NCBI RefSeq assembly: GCF_021401245.1
Contig: NZ_JACBFY010000001.1
Coordinates: 496,001 to 560,000 of the forward strand
DNA: 64,000 nucleotides
Source: Pseudacidovorax sp. NFM-22
GTDB lineage: Bacteria; Pseudomonadota; Gammaproteobacteria; Burkholderiales; Burkholderiaceae_C
Reading direction: 5' to 3'
Positions within the stretch are counted from its first letter, which is position 1, and each line of letters starts with the position of its first letter. Positions 54,155 to 61,646 of this stretch are shown here, piece after piece. The translations under genes were made by a program, and so were the position numbers. The notes beneath the pieces were generated by a model. That model ran no database searches. It worked only from the letters and a program-made list of their open reading frames with translations, and was not told the DNA's origin.

Positions 54155-55390
54155 TCAGGGCCGCTTCATCTGGCAGCTGGTGGGGGTGCTGGCCACGTAG
54201 GGCTCGTAGTACTTGACCGGCGCGAACGTGTAGCCGGTGTTCTCCGCGTCGTACGGATACTTGCCGCCGGCCTTCTCCCAGCGCGTGATGTACAGGCCCT
54301 GCTGCAGCTGGTGGTCGGCCTTGCGCATCTCGACCTCGCCGTTGAAGCTCTTGATCTTCATGCCCTCCAGTGCCGCGGCCACCTTGACGGGGTCGGTCGA
54401 CTTCGTCTTCACGAAGGCCGCATCCAGCAGCGCGAAGGTGTGATAGATCGAGTTCTGCGTCATGTCGTCGTTCATGCGCTTCTTGAAGTCGGCCATCAGC
54501 GGCTGGATGGGCGGGCCCATGTTGTAGTGGCCGTAGCCGACCACGTACACCTTGCCGGCGGCCGAGGCGCCCATGGCCGTGGGCGCGCCCGAGCCGAAGG
54601 CGTAGTAGGTGTAGAACTTCACCGTGTCCAGCAGGCCTGCATCGTTGGCGGCCTTGATGAGCAGCGCGAGGTCGGAGCCCCAGTTGCCGGTGATCACCGT
54701 GTCGGCGCCCGACTGCTTGATCTTGGCGATGTACGGTGCGAAGTCGCGCACCTGCGCCAGCGGATGCAGGTCGTCGCCCACGATCTGGATGTCGGGCCGC
54801 TTGCGCGCCAGGTTCTCCTTGGCGAACTTGCTGACCTGCTGGCCGTGCGAGTAGTTCTGGCCGATGAGGTAGACCTTCTTGATCTCCGGCTGGTCCTTCA
54901 TGTAGGTGGTCAGCGCCTCCATCTTCATGGAGGTGTCGGCGTCCAGGCGGAAGTGCCAGTAGCTGCACTTGCTGTTGGTGAGGTCCGGGTCCACCGCCGC
55001 GTAGTTGAAGTACACGACCTCCTTGCCGGGATTGCGGGCGTTGTGCTTTTCGAGCGCGTCGATGATGGCCAGCGCCGGACCGGAGCCATTGCCCTGGGTC
55101 ACGTAGCGTGCGCCCTGGTCCATGGCCGAGCGCAGCGCGGCCGTGGTCTCCTGCGGGCTCAGCTTGTTGTCGATGCCGATGATCTCGAACTTGACGCCCG
55201 AGGCATTGGTCTTGTTGAAGTGTTCGGCCAGCAGCTGGTAGGTCTTGAGCTGGTTGGTGCCGACCGCGGCCATGAGACCCGAGAGCGGGTCCATCCACGC
55301 GATCTTCACGGTCTCGCCCTTCTGGGCGAAGGCGCTGGTGGCCATCACGGCCACCGCGGCGGCGGCAAGGTGCTTCAAGCGGACATTCAT
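54155..55390 (-). CDS. Periplasmic binding protein of the Liv-type transporter (copy 2)
   Basis: A 411-residue paralogue of the downstream neighbour, with signal peptide ending ATSAFAQK and mature start GETVKIAWMDPLSGLMAAVG. The two share almost all of the mature sequence. They differ mainly around residues 265-330 (for example TVKFYTYYAFGSGAPTAMG against NVKYYTYYAVTSGTPTAMG) and in the signal peptide. A GGAGAC nine bases before the ATG gives normal initiation. The 182-base spacer between the copies has no gene. Having two binding proteins could widen the substrate range of one transporter. Confidence 0.92.
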   Translation of the reverse strand: MNVRLKHLAAAAVAVMATSAFAQKGETVKIAWMDPLSGLMAAVGTNQLKTYQLLAEHFNKTNASGVKFEIIGIDNKLSPQETTAALRSAMDQGARYVTQGNGSGPALAIIDALEKHNARNPGKEVVYFNYAAVDPDLTNSKCSYWHFRLDADTSMKMEALTTYMKDQPEIKKVYLIGQNYSHGQQVSKFAKENLARKRPDIQIVGDDLHPLAQVRDFAPYIAKIKQSGADTVITGNWGSDLALLIKAANDAGLLDTVKFYTYYAFGSGAPTAMGASAAGKVYVVGYGHYNMGPPIQPLMADFKKRMNDDMTQNSIYHTFALLDAAFVKTKSTDPVKVAAALEGMKIKSFNGEVEMRKADHQLQQGLYITRWEKAGGKYPYDAENTGYTFAPVKYYEPYVASTPTSCQMKRP

Positions 55391-55461
55391 CGGTGTTGTC
55401 TCCGGGTGTTGGGTCCGCGCAGCGTAGCCACCGGGCCGCCGCCGGCGCTCAGGGAACACCC

Positions 55462-55487
55462 GAAAAAAAGGCCGCGTATGCGGCCTT
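55462..55487 (-). terminator. Rho-independent terminator after the acyl-CoA ligase gene
   Basis: On the minus strand AAGGCCGC-ATAC-GCGGCCTT is a perfect eight-pair stem with a four-base loop, and it leads directly into a T-tract (positions down to 55463). It lies 36 bases after the ligase stop, so the ligase is transcribed apart from the binding-protein/liv operon. Confidence 0.85.
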
Positions 55488-55522
55488 CCCTATCGCGCAG
55501 GCGACAGCCCGCCGTGAATGGC

Positions 55523-57154
55523 TCAGAGCCCGGGCAGCTTGTAGTCCTTGAGCAGCTCGCGGATGCGCGTCTTGAGGATCTTGCCGGTGGCGCCCAGCGG
55601 GATCGCGTCGACGAATACCACGTCGTCGGGGATCTGCCACTTGGCCGTCTTGCCTTCGTAGAACTTCAGCAGTTCCTCGCGCGTGACCTCGGCGCCGGCC
55701 TTCTTCGCCACCACGACGATGGGCCGCTCGTCCCACTTGGGGTGGAACACGCCGATGCAGGCCGCCATGGCCACGGCAGGATGGGCCACGGCGATGTTCT
55801 CGATGTCGATGGAGCTGATCCATTCGCCGCCGGACTTGATCACGTCCTTGCTGCGGTCGGTGATCTGCATGAAGCCGTCGGCGTCGATGGTGGCCACGTC
55901 GCCGGTGGGAAACCAGCCGCCCCCGCGCAGCGGGTCGCCGCCCTCGCCCTTGAAGTACTCCTTGACGATCCACGGGCCCTTGACGAGCAGGTCGCCGTAG
56001 GTCTTGCCGTCCCAGGGCAGTTCTTCGCCGTCGTCGCCGACGATCTTCATGTCCACGCCGAAGATGGCGCGGCCCTGCTTCATGCGCAGCGCCAGCTGCT
56101 CCTCGGGGGGTAACGAGAGGTGCTTGTTCTTGAGCGTGCACAGCGTGCCCAGCGGGCTCATCTCGGTCATGCCCCAGGCGTGCAGCACGTCCACGCCGTA
56201 CTGCTCGCGGAAGGCGTTGATCATGGCCGGCGGGCAGGCCGAGCCGCCGATGACCGTGCGATTGAGCTTGCCGAACTTGAGGCCCTGCGTCTGCATGTGG
56301 CCCAGCAGCATCTGCCAGACCGTGGGCACGCCGGCCGCGAAGGTCACGCCCTCGGCCTCGATCAGTTCGTAGACCGACTTGCCGTCCAGCGCCGGGCCGG
56401 GGAACACCACCTTGGCGCCCACCAGCGCCGCGGAGTACGGAATGCCCCAGGCATTGACGTGGAACATGGGCACCACCGGCAGCACCGAATCGCGCGCCGA
56501 CAGGCACATCACGTCGGGCAGGCAGGCAGCGTAGGCGTGGAGGATGGTCGAGCGGTGGCTGTAGAGCGCGGCCTTCGGATTGCCCGTAGTGCCGCTCGTG
56601 TAGCACATGCTGGAGGCCGAGTTCTCGTCGAAGCTGGGCCAGTCGTAGGCATCGGCGTGGCCCCCGATCCAGCTTTCGTAGCTGACGAGGCCGGGCACGC
56701 CGGTGTCGGCCGGCAGCCTGTCGGCATCGCACATCGCCACCCATTTCTTCACCGTCGGGCAGCGTGCATGCACGGCCTGCACCAACGGCAGGAAGCTGAG
56801 GTCGAAGCACAGCACCTGGTCTTCGGCATGGTTGGCGATCCACGCGATCTGGTCGGGATGCAGGCGGGGGTTGATGGTGTGCAGCACCCGGCCGCTGCCC
56901 GAGACGCCGTAGTACAGCTCCAGGTGACGGTAGCCGTTCCAGGCCAGCGTGGCCACCCGGTCGGAGAAGAGCAGGCCTTCGGCCTCCACGGCGTTGGCCA
57001 CCTGGCGCGCGCGGCGCGCGCAGTCGGCCCAGGTGTAGCGGTGGATGTCGCCCTCGACACGGCGCGAGACGATCTGGCCGTCGCCGTGATGGCGCTCGGC
57101 GAACTCGAGCAGGTTGGAAATCAGCAGGGGGCGGTCTTGCATCAGGCCCAGCAT
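55523..57154 (-). CDS. DmdB-like acyl-CoA ligase (AMP-binding)
   Basis: A 543-residue adenylate-forming enzyme that activates a carboxylic acid to its CoA thioester. It begins [20 protein letters not shown], characteristic of the group containing 3-methylmercaptopropionyl-CoA ligase. Motifs are [20 protein letters not shown] (phosphate loop), [25 protein letters not shown] and the C-terminal lysine in [15 protein letters not shown]. An AAGGAG lies 11 bases before the ATG. The family acts on short and medium straight, branched or thioether acids, so the real substrate is unknown. It heads the catabolic block and has its own terminator. Confidence 0.92.
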   Translation of the reverse strand: MLGLMQDRPLLISNLLEFAERHHGDGQIVSRRVEGDIHRYTWADCARRARQVANAVEAEGLLFSDRVATLAWNGYRHLELYYGVSGSGRVLHTINPRLHPDQIAWIANHAEDQVLCFDLSFLPLVQAVHARCPTVKKWVAMCDADRLPADTGVPGLVSYESWIGGHADAYDWPSFDENSASSMCYTSGTTGNPKAALYSHRSTILHAYAACLPDVMCLSARDSVLPVVPMFHVNAWGIPYSAALVGAKVVFPGPALDGKSVYELIEAEGVTFAAGVPTVWQMLLGHMQTQGLKFGKLNRTVIGGSACPPAMINAFREQYGVDVLHAWGMTEMSPLGTLCTLKNKHLSLPPEEQLALRMKQGRAIFGVDMKIVGDDGEELPWDGKTYGDLLVKGPWIVKEYFKGEGGDPLRGGGWFPTGDVATIDADGFMQITDRSKDVIKSGGEWISSIDIENIAVAHPAVAMAACIGVFHPKWDERPIVVVAKKAGAEVTREELLKFYEGKTAKWQIPDDVVFVDAIPLGATGKILKTRIRELLKDYKLPGL

Positions 57155-57356
57155 GTGGGAGGCTCCTTGGTAGGGAAGGCGAAGGCGGATGGGGTCGTGT
57201 GTCGCATGGCTGCGCGGCAGCCCGGGCGTGGAATGCTGGCGCCGGGCGCGCCGGCCATGGACAAAGCCGGCTGAGTATTGCGCAGTGCAGCATGCGCACC
57301 CCATCGGGAATCCCCGTAAATCCGGCGGGCGAAAGGGCTTCACGGACAATCCGGCG

Positions 57357-58850
57357 ATGAGTTCCCTGCCCTCGTCCAGCCCCTCCGTGCCCAGCGTGGA
57401 GGGCCATGCCGCGCCGCACTGGCGCGAAGGCTTCGCGAGCCTCGGCCCGGCCTTCTTCACCCGCCTGCGCCCCACGCCCCTGCCCTCGCCGACGCTGATC
57501 GCCACCAGCGAGCCGACGCGGCAACTGCTGGGCTGGTCGCGCGACTGGCTCGAATCGCCCGAAGCCCTGCAGGCGCTGGCCGGCAATGCCGTGCTGGAAG
57601 GCAGCGATCCGCTCGCCACGGTCTACAGCGGTCACCAGTTCGGCGTCTGGGCCGGCCAGTTGGGCGACGGCCGGGCGATCCTGCTCGGGGAGACCGACAG
57701 CGGCTTCGAGGTCCAGCTCAAGGGCGCGGGCCGCACACCCTACTCGCGCATGGGCGACGGCCGGGCCGTGCTGCGCTCCAGCATCCGCGAGTTCCTGTGC
57801 AGCGAGGCGATGCACGCCCTGGGCATTCCCACCACGCGGGCGCTGGCGCTTGTCGGTTCGCCCGCGCCGGTCGCGCGCGAAAGCATCGAGACCGCCGCCG
57901 TCGTCACCCGTGTCGCGCCCAGCTTCATCCGCTTCGGCCACTTCGAGCATTTCGCCGGCCGCGGCCAGCACGAGGAACTGCGCCAACTGGCCGATTTCGT
58001 CATCGACCGCTTCTACCCCGACTGCCGCGGCGACACGCGCTTCGGCGGCAACGCCTACGCCAGCCTGCTCAATGCCGTGAGCGAGCGCACCGCCGCGCTG
58101 ATGGCGCAGTGGCAGGCCGTGGGCTTCTGCCATGGCGTGATGAACACGGACAACATGTCCATCCTGGGCCTGACCATCGACTACGGGCCCTTCCAGTTCC
58201 TCGATGGCTTCAACCCGGCCCACGTCTGCAATCACAGCGATTCGCAGGGCCGCTATGCCTACAACGCCCAGCCCAATGTCGCCTACTGGAACCTGTTCTG
58301 CCTGGCCCAGGCGCTGATGCCGCTGATCGGCGAGGAAGAACTGGCGCTGGCGGCCCTCAAGTCGTACCGCGAGGTCTTCCCGCTGCGCTTCGAGGCCGCC
58401 ATGCTGGCCAAGCTGGGCCTGGCCCAGCCCGTGGCCGGCGACGCCGCGCTGCTGGAGGCGCTGCTGCGGGTGATGGCCGCCGAGCGCATCGACTGGACCC
58501 TCTTCTGGCGCCGCTTCGCCCATTACCGTGCGGGCGGCCCGGCCGATCCGCTGGACGACCTCTTCGTCGACCGTACCAGCTGGCGGCATTGGCTCGCGGC
58601 CTTCGAGCGCCGGCCGACCGAGGCCGACGCGGCGGCGGCCGTCGCTACACTGCGCGCCAACCCGCGCTTCGTGCTGCGGAACCACCTGGGCCAGCAGGCC
58701 ATCGAAGCCGCCCAGAAGGGCGACTTCTCCGGCGTCCACACCTTGCTGAAGCTGCTGGAGGCCCCATTTGACGAGCATCCCGGCATGGACGCCTATGCCG
58801 ACTTCCCGCCCGACTGGGCCTCCGCCATCGAAATCAGCTGCTCCTCATGA
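57357..58850 (+). CDS. selO: Protein adenylyltransferase SelO
   Basis: A 497-residue pseudokinase-fold enzyme that transfers AMP to Ser, Thr or Tyr residues of proteins and contributes to redox homeostasis. ATP is bound upside down by [29 protein letters not shown] (residues about 119-147). [21 protein letters not shown] (near residue 262) supplies the catalytic aspartates. It ends SCSS. In eukaryotes selenocysteine occupies this third-to-last position, and here it is cysteine. The ATG at 57357 is chosen. It overlaps msrB by four bases. Confidence 0.95.
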   Translation: MSSLPSSSPSVPSVEGHAAPHWREGFASLGPAFFTRLRPTPLPSPTLIATSEPTRQLLGWSRDWLESPEALQALAGNAVLEGSDPLATVYSGHQFGVWAGQLGDGRAILLGETDSGFEVQLKGAGRTPYSRMGDGRAVLRSSIREFLCSEAMHALGIPTTRALALVGSPAPVARESIETAAVVTRVAPSFIRFGHFEHFAGRGQHEELRQLADFVIDRFYPDCRGDTRFGGNAYASLLNAVSERTAALMAQWQAVGFCHGVMNTDNMSILGLTIDYGPFQFLDGFNPAHVCNHSDSQGRYAYNAQPNVAYWNLFCLAQALMPLIGEEELALAALKSYREVFPLRFEAAMLAKLGLAQPVAGDAALLEALLRVMAAERIDWTLFWRRFAHYRAGGPADPLDDLFVDRTSWRHWLAAFERRPTEADAAAAVATLRANPRFVLRNHLGQQAIEAAQKGDFSGVHTLLKLLEAPFDEHPGMDAYADFPPDWASAIEISCSS

Positions 58851-59269
58851 CCGAACCGACCATCCGCAAGACCGACGCCGAATGGAAGGCCCTGCTGGCC
58901 GAAAAGGGCGCCGAACCTGTTGCCTTCAACGTCACCCGCCACGCCGCGACCGAGCGGCCGTTCACCGGCAAGTACGAGGCCCACTGGGCAGACGGCAGCT
59001 ACCACTGCATCTGCTGCGGCGCCAAGCTGTTCGACTCCGACACCAAGTTCGACGCCGGCTGCGGCTGGCCCAGCTTCTCGGCCGAGGCCGTGCCAGGCGC
59101 CATCACCGAGCATGTGGACCGCTCCCACGGCATGGTGCGCACCGAGACCGTGTGCAGCCAGTGCGGCGCGCACCTGGGCCACGTCTTCCCCGACGGCCCG
59201 GCGCCCACGGGCCTGCGCTATTGCATGAACTCGGCCTCGCTAGACTTCAAGCCCGAAGGCGGCGAATGA
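58847..59269 (+). CDS. msrB: Peptide methionine (R)-S-oxide reductase
   Basis: A 140-residue enzyme that reduces the R-epimer of methionine sulfoxide in proteins, using thioredoxin. Zinc is held by Cys54/Cys57 (CICC) and Cys103/Cys106 (CSQC). The catalytic cysteine is Cys126 in [10 protein letters not shown]. Cys72 in AGCGWPSF is the candidate recycling cysteine. The start overlaps the selO stop (ATGA), so both redox proteins are made from one message. No MsrA is adjacent. Confidence 0.96.
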   Translation: MTEPTIRKTDAEWKALLAEKGAEPVAFNVTRHAATERPFTGKYEAHWADGSYHCICCGAKLFDSDTKFDAGCGWPSFSAEAVPGAITEHVDRSHGMVRTETVCSQCGAHLGHVFPDGPAPTGLRYCMNSASLDFKPEGGE

Positions 59270-59300
59270 GCCACCCCGAAGGCGCCCACCCATTCCCTGC

Positions 59301-59849
59301 ATGAAAGCCCTGCTCGACTTCCTGCCGATCGTCCTCTTCTTCGGCGCCTTCAAGTTCTACGGCATCTACGTGGCCACCGGCGTGCTGATGGCCGCCACGG
59401 TGGTGCAGATGGCCATCGTCTACGCCATGGAGCGCCGGCTGCAGCCCATGCAGAAGGCCACCCTGGTGCTGATCCTGCTGTTCGGTGGCCTCACGCTGGC
59501 GCTGCACGACGACCGCTTCATCAAGTGGAAGCCGACGGTGCTCTACGGCGCCATGGCCCTCGCGCTGGCCGTGGCCCTGTGGGGCATGGGACGCAACGTG
59601 CTCAAGATGCTGCTGGGCAGCCAGCTGGTGCTGCCCGATCGCATCTGGCGCCGCCTGGGCGTGGCCTGGGTGTTCTATTGCGCCTTCATGTCGGCCATCA
59701 ACGCCTATGTGGCGCTGTACTTCAGCACCGACGCCTGGGTCAACTTCAAGCTGTGGGGCTACGTCTTCCCCATCGCATTCCTGGTGGCGCAGGGCCTGTA
59801 TGTGGCGCCGCATCTGCAGGCACAGCCGGACGACAAGGAGTCGGCATGA
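59301..59849 (+). CDS. yciB: Inner membrane-spanning protein YciB (septation protein A)
   Basis: A 182-residue membrane protein with five predicted helices, starting [30 protein letters not shown] as usual. [21 protein letters not shown] is the family block. It helps maintain the cell envelope and interacts with cell elongation and division proteins in E. coli and Shigella. It follows msrB after 31 bases and overlaps the bolA-like gene by four bases. The yciB-bolA-parvulin order is common in Burkholderiales. Confidence 0.95.
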   Translation: MKALLDFLPIVLFFGAFKFYGIYVATGVLMAATVVQMAIVYAMERRLQPMQKATLVLILLFGGLTLALHDDRFIKWKPTVLYGAMALALAVALWGMGRNVLKMLLGSQLVLPDRIWRRLGVAWVFYCAFMSAINAYVALYFSTDAWVNFKLWGYVFPIAFLVAQGLYVAPHLQAQPDDKESA

Positions 59850-60124
59850 CTGGGGACACGTCGGGCCTGCCACGCGTGGAGGAACTCGAGGCCGCATTGC
59901 GCGCGCTGCTGCAGCCCACCCATCTCGAAGTGCTGGACGAAAGCGCCGCCCATGCGGGCCACTCCGGTGCCGGTCCGGCGGGCTGGGGCACCCACTTCCG
60001 CGTGCGTGTCGCCTCCCCGCTTTTCGCGGGCCGCACGCGGGTGGCGCGGCATCGCCTTGTGTATGATGCCGTCCAGCCTTTTGTTTCACGCGGCCTGCAC
60101 GCGATCGCCATCGAGACACTCTGA
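59846..60124 (+). CDS. BolA-family protein
   Basis: A 92-residue BolA-fold protein. [29 protein letters not shown] and [25 protein letters not shown] contain the class II KH-like helix-turn-helix, and the conserved histidine ends in [10 protein letters not shown]. BolA proteins bind glutaredoxins and iron-sulfur clusters, and influence cell shape and stress response. It overlaps yciB by four bases (ATGA) and is 108 bases upstream of the parvulin gene. Confidence 0.93.
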   Translation: MTGDTSGLPRVEELEAALRALLQPTHLEVLDESAAHAGHSGAGPAGWGTHFRVRVASPLFAGRTRVARHRLVYDAVQPFVSRGLHAIAIETL

Positions 60125-60232
60125 GCAAGCGCTGCGCCGGCCCCGTCGGCACCTGCCGCCAGGCCTCCTTCCCCCTCCCCTCCATCGGCCCGATTCCGGC
60201 GCCAATCCGACCCTCCTAGCCGTTTTCCGATC

Positions 60233-61012
60233 ATGAAAAAACAAGTGCTCCACGTCCTGGCCGCTGCCGCGCTGGCGGCTTCGCTGCCCGCCCTGGCGCA
60301 GAACGCCGCCATCGTCAACGGCAAGCCCGTGCCGAAGGCGCGCATGGAGGTGCTGGCCCAGCAGCTGGCCGCTGCCGGCCGTCCGGTGACGCCCGAGATG
60401 CAGGACCAGCTGCGCGAGGAAGTGATCACCCGCGAAGTCTTCATGCAGGAAGCACAGAAGCAGGGCCTGGACCGCAGCGACGAGTTCAAGGCGCAGATGG
60501 AGTTGGCCCGCCAGGCCATCCTGATCCGCCAGCTGTTCGACAACTACCGCAAGACCAACCCGGTCACCGACGCCGAGATCCAGGCCGAGTACGACAAGAT
60601 CGCGGCGGCCAACAGCGGCAAGGAATACCACGCCCGCCACATCCTGGTGCCGACCGAGGACGAGGCCAACAAGATCCTGGCCGAGCTCAAGAAGGGCGCC
60701 AAGTTCGAAGACCTGGCCAAGAAGTACTCGAAGGACCCGGGCTCCGGCGCCAACGGCGGCGACCTGGACTGGACCACCCCGGCCAGCCTGGTGCCCGAGT
60801 TCTCGCAGGCCATGGTCAAGCTCAAGAAGGGCGAGACCACCGCGGCGCCGGTCAAGTCCGAATTCGGCTGGCACATCATCCGCCTGGACGACACGCGCGA
60901 GATGCAGTTCCCCAAGCTGGACGAGGTGAAGGCCCAGCTGACGCAGCAGATGCAACAGCAGAAGCTGCAGAAGTACCAGGAAGAGCTGCGCAGCAAGGCG
61001 CGCGTCGAATAA
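60233..61012 (+). CDS. Periplasmic parvulin-type peptidyl-prolyl isomerase
   Basis: A 259-residue exported chaperone/isomerase. A signal peptide (MKKQVLHVLAAAALAASLPALAQ) is followed by a SurA-like N-terminal helical domain and a rotamase domain with EYHARHILVPTEDEANKIL, DLAKKYSKDPGSGANGGDL and FGWHIIRLDDTRE. It assists folding of exported or outer-membrane proteins. A glutamine-rich helix (QLTQQMQQQKLQKYQ) closes the protein. A spacer hairpin at 61082-61110 could end its transcript. Confidence 0.95.
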   Translation: MKKQVLHVLAAAALAASLPALAQNAAIVNGKPVPKARMEVLAQQLAAAGRPVTPEMQDQLREEVITREVFMQEAQKQGLDRSDEFKAQMELARQAILIRQLFDNYRKTNPVTDAEIQAEYDKIAAANSGKEYHARHILVPTEDEANKILAELKKGAKFEDLAKKYSKDPGSGANGGDLDWTTPASLVPEFSQAMVKLKKGETTAAPVKSEFGWHIIRLDDTREMQFPKLDEVKAQLTQQMQQQKLQKYQEELRSKARVE

Positions 61013-61066
61013 ATCCGCCGGCCACCGCCAGGCGGCGACGGTTCAGGGCGCCCGGCGCCCGACTGG

Positions 61067-61615
61067 TCAATTCATGAATCGCGGCCCGGATGCTTCCTGC
61101 GTCCGGGCCGTTTCGCCATCTGGCGCCGCCAGGCCCCATCCGCCGCGCTCCGCGCCCTGCAACAGCAGGGTCTGCAAGGCCGTGGCCGCCGCAGCCGGCA
61201 CGTTCAATTCCACATCACGGCCATCGGTGGTGCGCCAGCGGATGGTCAACTGGCCCGCCGCATCGCTGCCCACGGGCACCGACAGCGTGACCTCGCCCAC
61301 CACCGGGATGACCCCTTCGAGCAGCGGGCGGGATCCGGCGGGCGCCTGGGGCGGCGTGGCGAAATCCGCATCGCGCAGCGCCTGTGCGCGCGCGGATTCC
61401 GCCAACAGATCCGCCGCGCCTTCGGACAGCGGCACCGCTCCCCATTCCGCCGCCACATGGGCGCGCGAGACCGCCTGGTGCAACGGCCCGTAGAGCGCCA
61501 GCAGCAGGCGGCGCGTGATCCAGAGGCTCAGCCGCTCCCCGGTCTGCGTGCTCAGGTGCAGCAGCAGCCGGTCTTCCGGCGCGACGTACTCGACGGTGAT
61601 CTGGTGCAGTTGCAT
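61067..61615 (-). CDS. Conserved hypothetical protein between purL and the parvulin gene
   Basis: I do not recognise a named family. It has 182 residues, with a beta-rich N-terminus (MQLHQITVEYVAPEDRLLLHLST, SLWITRRLLLALYGPL) and a C-terminal strand-rich half (LTIRWRTTDGRDVELNVP), and no signal or membrane segment. It starts 31 bases after the purL stop on the same strand, so it is probably cotranscribed. Its last 15 codons contain the inverted repeat at 61082-61110. The steady codon pattern supports a real gene. Confidence 0.75.
   Translation of the reverse strand: MQLHQITVEYVAPEDRLLLHLSTQTGERLSLWITRRLLLALYGPLHQAVSRAHVAAEWGAVPLSEGAADLLAESARAQALRDADFATPPQAPAGSRPLLEGVIPVVGEVTLSVPVGSDAAGQLTIRWRTTDGRDVELNVPAAAATALQTLLLQGAERGGWGLAAPDGETARTQEASGPRFMN
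61082..61110 (+). terminator. Hairpin 70 bases after the parvulin stop
   Basis: CGGCCCGGA and TCCGGGCCG form a perfect nine-pair stem around an 11-base loop, followed by only three Ts on the plus strand. It lies inside the end of the convergent hypothetical gene, so it may serve both messages. Efficiency as an intrinsic terminator is doubtful. Confidence 0.45.
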
Positions 61616-61646
61616 GGGCGCGAGTATGCGCGCCCCGCCCTGCCGC

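Noticed and set aside
55449-58778. A long minus-strand frame (about 1,109 codons) spanning the ligase and selO.
   Set aside because: It runs antisense through selO and out of frame through the ligase, and no domain is recognisable. It is a compositional shadow.
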